Source: Pseudomonadota bacterium
Lineage (GTDB): Bacteria > Pseudomonadota > Alphaproteobacteria > Rhizobiales > Xanthobacteraceae
DNA length: 64,000 nt
Direction of reading: 5' to 3'
NCBI GenBank assembly: GCA_018240595.1
Contig: JAFEFL010000021.1
Coordinates: forward strand, 1-64,000
Both the position numbers and the translations under genes were made by a program. Position 1 is the stretch's first letter. Each line of letters starts with the position of its first letter. The notes below the pieces were generated by a model. That model was not told the origin of the DNA. It was given only the letters and a program-made list of their open reading frames with translations, and searched no databases. Shown one piece after another: positions 26,703-35,381 of the stretch.

Positions 26703-27473
26703 ATGGCCGCGTCTCCCGGGGCCTTCAGGATGCCCGAGCAGACATCGTCGACAGCGATGTGCGCGGTCTCTTGCGATACCGCCTGTTCGCTCTGTCCGGC
26801 TCATAATCTGCTTTGCGGCGGCATGTCGAAAGAAGCCGACGGCGGCCTCTCGGCCCTGCCGATCGCCAGTACGCTGCACACCATTCCCGCGCGCCGGCTT
26901 ATCCTGCACCCGAAGGAATGGTCCGAATTCGTGCCGATCGTCTGCAGCGGCTGGGCCATGTCGTCGATCGCGCTGCCGGACGGGCGGCGCCAGGTCATTT
27001 CATTCCTGTTGCCCGGTGACATCGTCTCCGTCGGCAGCCTGCTGGCGCCGCTATCCGGACATACGGTCGAGGCGATCACGGAAGTGACCTATCGCAAGTT
27101 CAAGCGTCAGGAGATCAAGGACCTGCTCTTCGCTCGTTCGGATCTGCTGGAGCGGCTGTTCACATTGTGGAACGAAGCCAAGGCGCGCGCCGACCAACTG
27201 GCGCTCGACCTCGGCCGCCGCCGCGCCGACGAACGCATCGCCCGGTTGATCCTGCGGTTGTCGGAAAAAGTCGCCAAGCGCTCGCTGGTGCGGACTCAGA
27301 CCTTCGATTTCCCGCTGCGCCAGCGCCATATTGCCGATGCGACCGGCCTGACGCCGGTGCATGTCAGCAAGATACTCGGCGAGCTGCAACGCGCCGGCAT
27401 GATCGAGATCAGCGGACGTTCGCTCACCATTCTCAATGCCAGCGAATTGCAGCGCGTCGCCGACTGGCGGTGA
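26703..27473 (+). CDS. Crp/Fnr-family regulator with N-terminal cysteine cluster
   Basis: 256 aa from the ATG preceded by gccgagg; a TTG 60 bp upstream is also open. The N-terminus carries Cys20, 24, 28, 31 and 38 (MCAVSCDTACSLCPAHNLLC), and Cys81 lies in the effector domain (VPIVCSGW). Spacing Cys28-x2-Cys31-x6-Cys38 plus a distant Cys is like the oxygen-labile 4Fe-4S site of FNR/FnrN. The cNMP-type beta roll (about 60-150: DGRRQVISFLLPGDIV) is followed by a dimer helix and the HTH (RQRHIADATGLTPVHVSKIL, about 215-234). It probably senses oxygen or redox state. The targets are unknown. It precedes the oxalate locus but is separated from it by a terminator. Confidence 0.88.
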   Translation: MAASPGAFRMPEQTSSTAMCAVSCDTACSLCPAHNLLCGGMSKEADGGLSALPIASTLHTIPARRLILHPKEWSEFVPIVCSGWAMSSIALPDGRRQVISFLLPGDIVSVGSLLAPLSGHTVEAITEVTYRKFKRQEIKDLLFARSDLLERLFTLWNEAKARADQLALDLGRRRADERIARLILRLSEKVAKRSLVRTQTFDFPLRQRHIADATGLTPVHVSKILGELQRAGMIEISGRSLTILNASELQRVADWR

Positions 27474-27541
27474 CGCGCAGGCGATCGGCGGCCGCTGCGG
27501 CCTTTGATCGCATGTGTGTGCAAACGGATCGCGACACTTGG

Positions 27542-27577
27542 AAACCCGATGGCGTTGCCGCCGTCGGGTTTGTTTGT
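27542..27577 (+). terminator. Terminator after the Crp/Fnr gene
   Basis: aaacccga-t-ggcg pairs with cgcc-g-tcgggttt (27542-27571) around a small loop, followed by gtttgtt. It lies 70 bp after the stop codon. Confidence 0.8.
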
Positions 27578-27751
27578 TCCATCACCGTGATCGCACACGA
27601 GTTTCAATCCGTTGATTGAGGTCGCAAGGCTGCGCCTTGCCGTTGCTATTCTTACTTTTTCTGTTTGGAGATTTTTGCGCTGCAGCGTTTTTTGCTGCGC
27701 ATGCACCTGCGTTATCAGGTCGATTCCGCTTGCAGAGCTCCCGAATTTGTA

Positions 27752-27777
27752 TTGGTATAATGTATAATATACGCCAA
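27752..27777. promoter_or_regulatory. Candidate GntR operator before tctC
   Basis: ttggtataatgtataatata cgccaa is an imperfect palindrome with TTGG and CCAA ends. Read on the minus strand its core is GGCGTA...TTATACC, the same ends as the site before oxlT (31167) and related to the one before gntR (32683). A shared binding site for the GntR regulator of the locus is inferred. Confidence 0.5.
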
Positions 27778-27869
27778 GAAGTATATGGCGGCTGCAGCAA
27801 CCAAGCTTGCAGACATAAAAGAGCCGACGACAAGATTGGCCGCGCACAATAACGAAAAGGGAGGCTTTG

Positions 27870-28886
27870 ATGTCTGTTGCCAAAACAGTCCTGACGATCG
27901 GTACCGCCGCTTTCGCAAGCGGCGTGTTCGCGCTGTCTGCATTGCCGGCTAACGCCTGGGAGCCCAGTCACCCGATCGAAATCATCGTGCCCGCGGGCAC
28001 GGGTGGCGGCGCCGATCAGATGGCGCGTGCCATGCAAGGCATCATCACCAAGCACAATCTGTCGAAGCAGTCGGTGGTGGTCATCAATAAATCCGGCGGC
28101 GCCGGCGGCGAGGGTTTCCTCGACGTGAAGAACTCGAAGGGTAACGATCACAAACTGATCATCACGCTTTCGAACCTGTTCACGACGCCGATGGCCACCG
28201 GCATTCCGTTCAGCTGGAAGGACATGACGCCGGTCGCGATGATGGCGCTCGACGAATTCATCCTCTGGGTGAACGCCGACAAGCCCTACAAGACGGCGAA
28301 GGATTATGTCGACGACATCAAGTCCAAGCCTGACAACAGCTTCAAGATGGGCGGCACGGGCTCCAAGCAGGAAGACCAGATCATTACGGTCGCGCTGCAG
28401 AAGGCCACCGGCAAGAAGATGACCTACATCCCGTACAAGGGCGGCGGCGAGGTCGCGGTGCAGCTCGTCGGCAATCACATCGACTCGTCGGTCAACAACC
28501 CGATCGAAGCGGTGGCGCACTGGCGCGCCGGCAAGCTCCGCCCGCTCTGCGTCTTCGACAACAAGAAGCTCGACTACCACGAGAAGATCGCGGGCGACCT
28601 GGCCTGGGACTCGATCCCGACCTGCAAGTCGGCCGGCCTGGACGTCGAATACCTGATGCTGCGCGGCTACTTCATGCCGCCGGGCGTCAGCCCGGACGCG
28701 GTCGCCTATTACGTCGACCTGTTCAAGAAGGTGCGTGAGACGCCGGAGTGGAAGAAGCTGATGAGCGACGGCGCTTTCAACCAGTCCTTCATGACCGGCG
28801 ACGAATACGCCAAGTGGGTCGCGGACGCCGAGAAGCTCCATGAAGGCTTGATGAAAGAAGCCGGCTTCATGGCCAAGACCAACTGA
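27870..28886 (+). CDS. TctC-type periplasmic binding protein of the oxalate locus
   Basis: 338 aa with ATG after the strong aaaagggagg site. Signal peptide residues about 1-28 end ANA. The mature start HPIEIIVPAGTGGGADQMAR is the Bug/TctC phosphate-loop-like pattern; VVVINKSGGAGGEGFLDV follows. It captures a carboxylate and hands it to TctBA, encoded next. It differs from classic Bug proteins by a longer C-terminal half (family average about 320). The ligand may be oxalate or a related acid, by context only. Confidence 0.92.
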   Translation: MSVAKTVLTIGTAAFASGVFALSALPANAWEPSHPIEIIVPAGTGGGADQMARAMQGIITKHNLSKQSVVVINKSGGAGGEGFLDVKNSKGNDHKLIITLSNLFTTPMATGIPFSWKDMTPVAMMALDEFILWVNADKPYKTAKDYVDDIKSKPDNSFKMGGTGSKQEDQIITVALQKATGKKMTYIPYKGGGEVAVQLVGNHIDSSVNNPIEAVAHWRAGKLRPLCVFDNKKLDYHEKIAGDLAWDSIPTCKSAGLDVEYLMLRGYFMPPGVSPDAVAYYVDLFKKVRETPEWKKLMSDGAFNQSFMTGDEYAKWVADAEKLHEGLMKEAGFMAKTN

Positions 28887-28921
28887 TCTGTCCGACTGAT
28901 CTGACCAACTGATCTGACGAA
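28883..28921 (+). repeat. Three 13-bp tandem repeats at the tctC stop
   Basis: ctgatctgtccga, ctgatctgaccaa and ctgatctgacgaa follow directly one after another. The first overlaps the tctC stop codon. They probably arose by slippage; function unknown. Confidence 0.85.
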
Positions 28922-28927
28922 CCGAAG

Positions 28928-28983
28928 TCTCATGCCAACGGCCTGGCGCCGTCTGCGGACGGCGCCGGCCACTCTCATGCCAA
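28928..28983 (+). promoter_or_regulatory. tctC-tctB intercistronic hairpin flanked by direct repeats
   Basis: The perfect 9-bp stem ggcgccgtc / gacggcgcc (28945-28966, loop tgcg) is flanked by 11-bp direct repeats tctcatgccaa at 28928 and 28973. No T run. Such a structure after a binding-protein gene can stabilise its mRNA and lower expression of the downstream membrane subunits. Confidence 0.65.
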
Positions 28984-28996
28984 GCGCGAGGAGCGT

Positions 28997-29503
28997 ATGA
29001 ACCAAAGCGTCAACGAAACCGCCGGGTCGGGGCCGTCCCAACGCAGTGCCGAGGTCGGGGTCGCGGCCATTATGGGGCTCATCGCGATCATCGGCATCAT
29101 CGGCAGTCTCAAGGTGGGCATCGGCTGGGCCGCCGAAGGTCCGCGCGCCGGGTTCTTCCCGTTCTACGTCAGCCTGATCGTGCTGATCTCCTCCGTGGTG
29201 AACATCGTCTCGGCGCTCGCCAAGCCGGCTGACGGCGCGGTCTTCGCCGAGTGGAGCCAGCTGGCGAAGGTGTGCCAGGTACTGATCCCAACCGCCATCT
29301 ATGCGCTGGTCGTTCCCTACAGCGGCATTTACGTCGCCTCGGCGCTGCTGATCGCGCTCTTCATGCGCTGGTTCGGCCGCTACAACTGGGCGATCGTCGC
29401 CGCCGTCGCAATCGGCCTGCCGATCGTAACCTTCATCACATTCGAAATCTGGTTCCTGGTGCCGCTGCCCAAAGGGCCGCTCGAAGCCGCCTTGGGTTTC
29501 TGA
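28997..29503 (+). CDS. TctB-type small membrane subunit
   Basis: 168 aa with four predicted membrane helices: VGVAAIMGLIAIIGIIGSL, FFPFYVSLIVLISSVVNIV, VLIPTAIYALVVPYSGIYV and WAIVAAVAIGLPIVTFITF. GPRAGFFPFYVSL is the conserved TctB loop. It is the small partner of TctA in the tripartite tricarboxylate transporter. Ribosome site aggagcgt. It lies between tctC and tctA, as expected for a TctCBA system. Confidence 0.92.
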   Translation: MNQSVNETAGSGPSQRSAEVGVAAIMGLIAIIGIIGSLKVGIGWAAEGPRAGFFPFYVSLIVLISSVVNIVSALAKPADGAVFAEWSQLAKVCQVLIPTAIYALVVPYSGIYVASALLIALFMRWFGRYNWAIVAAVAIGLPIVTFITFEIWFLVPLPKGPLEAALGF

Positions 29504-29560
29504 AGACGCGCGCCAACGGACCTGAACAAGAACCATCAGTGAAGGCGAAAGACACCGGCC

Positions 29561-31081
29561 ATGCTTGAAGACATCGGCAATCTGTTTCACGGCTTCGCGG
29601 TTGTCGTCCAGCCGTACAATCTGGTGCTGATGGTCGTCGGCATCGTCCTCGGCGTCATCGTCGGCGTGCTGCCGGGTCTCGGCGGCGCCAACGGCATCGC
29701 CATCCTGCTGCCGCTGACATTCTCGATGTCGCCGACCTCGGCGATCATCATGCTGTCCTGTATCTACTGGGGCGCGCTGTTCGGCGGCGCCATCACTTCC
29801 ATTCTGTTCAACATACCCGGCGAGCCATGGTCAGTCGCCACGACATTCGATGGCTATCCCATGGCGCAGAAGGGCAAGGCCGGCGAAGCGTTGACCGCCG
29901 CCTTCACCTCGTCCTTTGTCGGCGCGCTGTTTGCCGTCATCATGATTACGCTGGTGGCGCCGCTGGTCGCGAGCTTTGCGCTGTCGTTCGGACCGCCGGA
30001 GATCTTCTCGGTCTACTTCCTGGCTTTCTGCAGCTTTGTCGGCCTGTCCAAGGAGCCGCCGTTCAAGACCATCGCGTCGATGATGCTCGGCTTCGGACTT
30101 GGCGCCGTGGGCCTCGACCAGATGACCGGTCAGTTGCGCATGACGTTTGGTATGGAGTCGATGCTGAACGGCTTCGACTTCCTCATCGCCGTCATCGGTC
30201 TGTTCGGCATCGGTGAAATCCTGCTTACCATGGAGGAAGGGCTGTCGTTCCGCGGCAAGGCGGCCAAGCTCAACATGCGGGTCGTCCTTCAGACCTGGGC
30301 CGAGCTGCCTCGTTACTGGATGCTGTCGCTGCGCTCCTGCCTGATCGGCTGCTGGATGGGCATCAGCCCGGCGGGCGCGACGCCGGCGTCGTTCATGAGC
30401 TACGGCATCGCCAAGCGCATCTCCAAGCGCGGCCGCTTCTTCGGCACCGGCGAGATCGAAGGCGTGGTTGCGCCGGAAACAGCGGCCCACGCCGCCGGCA
30501 CCTCGGCGCTGCTGCCGATGATCTCGCTCGGCGTTCCCGGTTCGCCGACCGCGGCCGTGCTGCTGGGCGGCCTGCTGATCTGGGGTCTGCAGCCTGGCCC
30601 GCTGCTGTTCACCGAGCAGAAGGACTTCGTCTGGGGCCTGATCGCCTCGATGTACATGGGCAACATCGTCGGCCTCATCATCGTGCTGACCTGCGTGCCG
30701 GTGTTCGCCGCGATCCTGCGCATTCCCTTCAGCGTCATCGCCCCGGTGATCCTCGTGTTCTGCGCCATCGGCGCCTACACCGTGCACAACAACACCTTCG
30801 ACGTCGTCATGATGGTGGTGTTCGGCATCGCCGGCTATCTGATGAAGAAGACGAACTATCCGCTGGCGCCGATGGTTCTGGCCATCGTGCTCGGCGACAA
30901 GGCGGAAGAGTCGTTCCGCCAGTCGCTGCTCGGTTCGCAAGGCGCGTTCAGCGTGTTCTGGTCGAGCGGACTCGTCTCGACGATCATGACGCTCGGTCTG
31001 ATCGCGCTGTTCTGGCCGCTTATTCAGAGCACCTGGACCAGATTGCGCGGCTCGGCGGGCGAGCCGCACCCGGCGGAGTAA
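29561..31081 (+). CDS. TctA-type large membrane subunit
   Basis: 506 aa, the standard TctA length, about 11-12 membrane helices. The first family motif, GVIVGVLPGLGGANGIAILL, is near residues 28-47. The second, ISLGVPGSPTAAVLLGG, lies near 320-336. It forms the translocation channel of the secondary, binding-protein-dependent carboxylate transporter, driven by ion gradients. It starts 57 bp after tctB and ends 180 bp before the oxlT gene, with a possible regulatory site between them. Confidence 0.95.
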   Translation: MLEDIGNLFHGFAVVVQPYNLVLMVVGIVLGVIVGVLPGLGGANGIAILLPLTFSMSPTSAIIMLSCIYWGALFGGAITSILFNIPGEPWSVATTFDGYPMAQKGKAGEALTAAFTSSFVGALFAVIMITLVAPLVASFALSFGPPEIFSVYFLAFCSFVGLSKEPPFKTIASMMLGFGLGAVGLDQMTGQLRMTFGMESMLNGFDFLIAVIGLFGIGEILLTMEEGLSFRGKAAKLNMRVVLQTWAELPRYWMLSLRSCLIGCWMGISPAGATPASFMSYGIAKRISKRGRFFGTGEIEGVVAPETAAHAAGTSALLPMISLGVPGSPTAAVLLGGLLIWGLQPGPLLFTEQKDFVWGLIASMYMGNIVGLIIVLTCVPVFAAILRIPFSVIAPVILVFCAIGAYTVHNNTFDVVMMVVFGIAGYLMKKTNYPLAPMVLAIVLGDKAEESFRQSLLGSQGAFSVFWSSGLVSTIMTLGLIALFWPLIQSTWTRLRGSAGEPHPAE

Positions 31082-31166
31082 CTGGAGTTCTCCCGTACCA
31101 ACGCTGACACCGGCCATGACAGAAATCCATTATTTACATGGAATTAAGGGGCGGGCGCGGCGTTGT

Positions 31167-31184
31167 GGCGTAATACTTTATACC
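31167..31184. promoter_or_regulatory. Candidate GntR operator before oxlT
   Basis: ggcgtaatactttatacc, with GGCGTA and TTATACC ends as in the reverse reading of the tctC site. It lies about 78 bp before the oxlT start in a short promoter region. Assignment by motif sharing only. Confidence 0.5.
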
Positions 31185-31261
31185 AGCGGCAGACACATAA
31201 GCCGTGGGTCAGAAAGCGGTTTTCGCGCTGCGCGAGAACGCGCTGGTAGGGAGAATGTCCA

Positions 31262-32527
31262 ATGAGTCAAGTCGTCGGCGCGCCGGCAGTGGCGCGCGCA
31301 TCTGAAGCTTCGCGGTGGGGCCAACTCGTTGCCGGCATCGTCTGCATGGTGATGATTGCGAACCTGCAATACGGATGGACGTTGTTCGTCAATCCGATCG
31401 ATCAGAAGTATCACTGGGGCCGCGCCGCGATTCAGATCGCGTTCACGATCTTCGTTCTGACCGAGACCTGGCTCGTTCCCATCGAAGGGTATCTGATCGA
31501 CAAGTTCGGACCGAAGCTGATGGTTTGCGGCTCGGGGGTTCTTGTCGCGATTGCCTGGTACATTAATTCCATCGCCTCTTCGCTGTTCATGCTCTACCTC
31601 GGCGCGGCGATCGGCGGCATCGGCGCCGGCGTGATCTACGGCGCGTCGGTTGGTAATGCGCTGAAGTGGTTTCCGGATCGTCGCGGACTCGCCGCGGGAC
31701 TCACGGCCGCTGGCTTCGGCGCTGGCTCCGCCCTGACGGTCATTCCGATCGCCAACATGATCTCGACCAGCGGCTATGAAGCGGCATTCCTCTGGTTCGG
31801 CCTCGGGCAAGGTCTGATCGTCGTGGTGGTCTCGCTGTTCCTGCGCGCGCCGCAGAGTGGCGAGCTGCCGGCGGCGGCCGCCGTCGCGCAGTCGCGTCGC
31901 GATTATACGCCGCAGGAAGCCCTCAAGGCGCCGGTGTTCTGGGTGATGTACCTGATGTTCGTGATGGTCGGCGCCGGCGGTCTGATGGCGACTGCTCAAC
32001 TCGCGCCGATTGCCAAGGACTTCAACGTCGGCAACGTGCCGGTTTCCATTCTCGGCCTGACCTTGCCGGCGCTCACCTTCGCGCTGTCGATCGACCGCGT
32101 GCTCAATGGCGTCTGCCGGCCGTTCTTCGGCTGGGTGTCGGACAATATCGGCCGCGAGAACACGATGTTCATCGCCTTCCTTCTCGAAGGCATCGGCATC
32201 TATGCGCTGTTCTATCTGGCCAACAACCCGCTGTACTTTGTCATCCTGTCCGGCCTCGTATTCTTCGCCTGGGGTGAGATCTACTCGCTGTTCCCGGCGA
32301 CCGCGACGGACATCTTCGGGCGCAAGTTCGCGACGACCAATTACGGTCTGCTGTACACGGCGAAGGGCACCGCCGCGCTGCTGGTGCCGTTCTCCAGCGT
32401 TCTGACGGACCTGACCGGCAACTGGCATGCGGTGTTCGTCGCCGCGGCGATCTTGAACGTGATCGCGGCGGTGATGGCGCTGCTCGTGCTGAAACCGATG
32501 CGCATCCGCGCGATGGCGAAGGGCTGA
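31262..32527 (+). CDS. Oxalate/formate antiporter-type MFS transporter (OxlT-like)
   Basis: 421 aa, twelve membrane helices, OFA family of the major facilitators. LQYGWTLFVNPIDQKYHW in helix 1 and GIGAGVIYGASVGNALKWFP in helices 4-5 are typical of OxlT relatives. OxlT exchanges oxalate for formate across the inner membrane. Its place before oxalyl-CoA decarboxylase and formyl-CoA transferase genes strongly supports oxalate uptake. A second OFA member at 43320-44720 is more distant. The ATG at 31262 has a ggagaatg ribosome site. Confidence 0.9.
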   Translation: MSQVVGAPAVARASEASRWGQLVAGIVCMVMIANLQYGWTLFVNPIDQKYHWGRAAIQIAFTIFVLTETWLVPIEGYLIDKFGPKLMVCGSGVLVAIAWYINSIASSLFMLYLGAAIGGIGAGVIYGASVGNALKWFPDRRGLAAGLTAAGFGAGSALTVIPIANMISTSGYEAAFLWFGLGQGLIVVVVSLFLRAPQSGELPAAAAVAQSRRDYTPQEALKAPVFWVMYLMFVMVGAGGLMATAQLAPIAKDFNVGNVPVSILGLTLPALTFALSIDRVLNGVCRPFFGWVSDNIGRENTMFIAFLLEGIGIYALFYLANNPLYFVILSGLVFFAWGEIYSLFPATATDIFGRKFATTNYGLLYTAKGTAALLVPFSSVLTDLTGNWHAVFVAAAILNVIAAVMALLVLKPMRIRAMAKG

Positions 32528-32682
32528 GGCTTCAGGCGCCGCGTAGGTGCGCGGCGCTGGAAAGCCCTTTTGCTGAAGAGCTTGGCCGCCACATCGAAGC
32601 GGTGTGGCGGCCGGAACTGGGAATAAACCGGGCCTGATTCCGCAGCGCAGCACGACAATCTGTTTGCGGTCCTTCCGGCCCT

Positions 32683-32701
32683 CTGGCATTATGTATACCA
32701 G
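32683..32701. promoter_or_regulatory. Candidate autoregulatory operator before gntR
   Basis: ctggcattatgtataccag has matching CTGG and CCAG ends and internal AT/AT symmetry, 18 bp before the gntR start codon. It shares GG..TATACC with the sites at 27752 and 31167. A repressor bound here would block its own gene. Confidence 0.55.
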
Positions 32702-32719
32702 CACGGTAAGAAGCCGCTC

Positions 32720-33481
32720 ATGAGCACCAAAGGCGTCAGTACCCGTAACGTCTCTCCCCGCAGCCGGGCCGGCAGCGCGGCGCGTACGCCGGCCGTGGCG
32801 CAGCGCCCGACTTTGGCGCCGATCGCAGAATCGCCCAGCTTCAAGCACAAGGCCTACGCCGCGCTGAAGAACGCCATCGTGGCGATGGACGTCTATCACA
32901 GCCGCGAAGAGATCCGCCTCGACGAGCGCAAGCTGGCACAGGACTTCGGCATCAGCCGTACGCCGGTGCGCGAGGCCATGGCGCAGCTCGAGAGCGAAGG
33001 CTTCGTCCGTTCGGTGCCGCGCCGCGGCATCTACGTGGTGCGAAAGACCAAGCAGGAAGTGATCGAAATGATCACCGCCTGGGCGGCGCTGGAAAGCATG
33101 GCGGCGCGCCTGATCACCATCGCCGCGACCGATGACGAAATCGAGAGCCTGCGCGAAATGTTCGCCGCCTTCATCGACGGCGAGCTGCGCGCGCACCTCG
33201 ATGAATATTCCGACGCCAACATCGAATTCCATCAGACCATCATCCGGCTCAGCAAGAATCAGGTGCTGATGGATCTGGCGGCCAATCTGTTCACGCATAT
33301 GCGCATGATCCGCCGCACCACCATTGGCGAAAAGGATCGTGCCGACCGTTCGATCAAGGATCACATGGCGATCATCGAGGCGCTGGAGGCGCGCGACACC
33401 AAGCGCGCCGAGCAACTGGTGCGCGATCACGCTTTGGGCCTTGCCGATCACGTCGCCAAATTCGCCGATTATCTCGACTGA
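32720..33481 (+). CDS. GntR-family (FadR/FCD type) regulator of the oxalate locus
   Basis: 253 aa including a ~35-residue Arg/Ala-rich leader. The winged HTH covers about 38-105 (LDERKLAQDFGISRTPVREAM). The all-helical FCD effector domain covers about 115-245, with the metal-ligand type histidines in IEFHQTIIRL and near VRDHALGLADH. FCD regulators bind small carboxylates. It lies between oxlT and oxc, so oxalate, formate or a CoA ester is a plausible effector. A palindrome before its start suggests autoregulation. It is probably co-transcribed with oxc 80 bp downstream. Confidence 0.9.
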   Translation: MSTKGVSTRNVSPRSRAGSAARTPAVAQRPTLAPIAESPSFKHKAYAALKNAIVAMDVYHSREEIRLDERKLAQDFGISRTPVREAMAQLESEGFVRSVPRRGIYVVRKTKQEVIEMITAWAALESMAARLITIAATDDEIESLREMFAAFIDGELRAHLDEYSDANIEFHQTIIRLSKNQVLMDLAANLFTHMRMIRRTTIGEKDRADRSIKDHMAIIEALEARDTKRAEQLVRDHALGLADHVAKFADYLD

Positions 33482-33561
33482 AGCAAAAGGCTGACATGCC
33501 CGCGTCGCGCCCAGGGTGAGCGGCGGCAGGCGAGCAAAAGGAAAGAAGGGGAGTAGAAACT

Positions 33562-35280
33562 ATGGCTGAAGCAGCGGCGAAAAGCGCGCCGGAGACCGAG
33601 CAGGAGTTGACCGACGGCTTCAACCTGATCATTGACGCGCTCAAGCTCAATGACATCAAGACGCTTTATGCCGTTCCCGGCATTCCGATCACCGACTTCC
33701 TGCGCATGTCGCAGGCCGAGGGCCTGCGCGTCCTGTCGTTCCGCCATGAGCAGAACGCCGGCTACGCCGCGTCGATCGCCGGTTATCTGACCAAGCAGCC
33801 GGGCGTCTGCGTCACCGTGTCGGCGCCGGGTTTCCTCAACGGCCTGACCGCGCTGGCGCACGCCACCACCAACTGCTTCCCGATGATCCTGATCTCCGGC
33901 TCGTCGGAGCGCGAGATCGTCGATCTGCAGCAGGGCGACTACGAGGAGATGGACCAGCTCGCCATCGCCAAGCCGCTCTGCAAAGCGGCCTACCGCGTGC
34001 TGCACGCCGAGGACATCGGCATCGGCATCGCCCGCGCCATCCGCGCCGCGGTGTCCGGCCGTCCGGGCGGCGTCTATCTCGACTTGCCGGCGAAATTGTT
34101 CGGCCAGGTTGTTCCCGCCGCCAAGGCGAAGCTCGTCAAGGTCATCGACGCCGCGCCGGCGCAGCTGCCGTCGCCGGACTCGGTCAAGCGCGCGCTCGAC
34201 ACCCTCAAGTCGGCCAAGCGCCCGCTGATCATCCTCGGCAAGGGCGCCGCCTATGCCCAGGCCGACGACGCGATCCGCGCCTTCGTCGAGAAGTCGGGCG
34301 TGCCGTTCCTGCCGATGTCGATGGCCAAGGGCCTGCTGCCGGACACGCATCCGCAGTGCGCGGGCGCGGCCCGCTCGACCGTGCTGGCGCAGTCCGACGT
34401 TGTCATGCTGATCGGCGCCCGGCTCAACTGGCTGCTGTCGCACGGCAAGGGCAAGGCCTGGGGCACCGAGCCGAAGAAGTTCATCCAGGTCGACATCGAG
34501 CCCAAGGAAATGGATTCCAACGTCGAGATCGTGGCGCCGGTGGTCGGCGATATCGGCTCGTGTGTCGCCGCATTCAACGCCGCGATGGGCAACTGGACGG
34601 CGCCTGCCGCCGACTGGATCAAGACGGTGACGTCGAAGCGCGACGAGAACGTCGCCAAGATGGCGCCGCGCCTGATGAACAACAACGTGCCGATGGACTA
34701 TCACGGCGCGCTCGGCGTGCTGAAAACCATCGTCAAGGAACGTCCGGACGCCATGCTTGTCAACGAGGGCGCCAACACGCTCGACCTCGCCCGCGGCATC
34801 ATCGACGTCTACAAGCCGCGCAAGCGCATCGACGTCGGCACCTGGGGCATCATGGGCATCGGCATGGGCTACGCCATCGCCGCCGCCGTCGAGACCGGCA
34901 ATCCGGTGCTCTGCGTCGAGGGCGACTCGGCGTTCGGTTTCTCGGGCATGGAGATCGAGACCATCTGCCGCTACAACCTGCCGGTCTGCATCGTCATCTT
35001 CAACAATGACGGCATCTATCGCGGCACCGACATCAACAAGACGAGCGACGATCCGGCGACCACCGTGTTCGTCAAGGGCGCGCGCTACGACAAGATGATC
35101 GAGGCCTTCGGCGGCGTCGGCGTCAACGCGACCTCGCCGGACGAGCTCAGGCGCGCCGTCAACGCGGCGATGGATTCCCGCAAGCCGACCCTGATCAACG
35201 CCGTGCTCGATCCGGCCGCCGGCAGCGAGTCGGGCCGCATCGGCAATCTCAACCCGCAGAGCCAGTTGAAGAAGAAGTAA
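33562..35280 (+). CDS. oxc: Oxalyl-CoA decarboxylase
   Basis: 572 aa, family length, with a good aaggggag ribosome site. It has three thiamine-diphosphate enzyme domains. The N-terminal pyrimidine-binding domain holds the catalytic Glu in [12 protein letters not shown]; the middle domain, about 200-330, is the nucleotide-binding (ADP activator) domain; the C-terminal diphosphate-binding domain has [18 protein letters not shown]...FNNDG. It converts oxalyl-CoA to formyl-CoA and CO2 using ThDP and Mg2+. The next gene encodes formyl-CoA transferase, its cycle partner. The pairing makes oxc a firm call. Confidence 0.95.
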   Translation: MAEAAAKSAPETEQELTDGFNLIIDALKLNDIKTLYAVPGIPITDFLRMSQAEGLRVLSFRHEQNAGYAASIAGYLTKQPGVCVTVSAPGFLNGLTALAHATTNCFPMILISGSSEREIVDLQQGDYEEMDQLAIAKPLCKAAYRVLHAEDIGIGIARAIRAAVSGRPGGVYLDLPAKLFGQVVPAAKAKLVKVIDAAPAQLPSPDSVKRALDTLKSAKRPLIILGKGAAYAQADDAIRAFVEKSGVPFLPMSMAKGLLPDTHPQCAGAARSTVLAQSDVVMLIGARLNWLLSHGKGKAWGTEPKKFIQVDIEPKEMDSNVEIVAPVVGDIGSCVAAFNAAMGNWTAPAADWIKTVTSKRDENVAKMAPRLMNNNVPMDYHGALGVLKTIVKERPDAMLVNEGANTLDLARGIIDVYKPRKRIDVGTWGIMGIGMGYAIAAAVETGNPVLCVEGDSAFGFSGMEIETICRYNLPVCIVIFNNDGIYRGTDINKTSDDPATTVFVKGARYDKMIEAFGGVGVNATSPDELRRAVNAAMDSRKPTLINAVLDPAAGSESGRIGNLNPQSQLKKK

Positions 35281-35284
35281 TGCC

Positions 35285-35352
35285 GTCGTCCCCGCGAAAG
35301 CGGGGACCCGGCCCTTAAGACAAACGCTGGATGCCCCGCCTGCGCGGGGCAT
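35285..35352. repeat. REP-like palindromic element between oxc and frc
   Basis: gtcgtccccgcgaaagcggg-gaccc followed by a second hairpin, atgccccgcc-tg-cgcggggcat (35331-35352). It belongs to the CCCCGCGAAAGCGGGG repeat type common between genes in Bradyrhizobium relatives. It fills the 100-bp oxc-frc spacer. Confidence 0.85.
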
Positions 35353-35381
35353 GACAGCCGAAGGAAATGGAGGACCACGAG

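Larger units (their letters stand above)
27474..27869. other. Intergenic region upstream of the oxalate-locus tctC
   Basis: About 400 bp without a gene. It holds the terminator of the Crp/Fnr gene (27542-27577), a T-rich stretch with a small hairpin (gcagcgttttttgctgc near 27681) and the AT-rich TTGG...CCAA site at 27752-27777 just before tctC. Nothing else recognisable. Confidence 0.6.
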
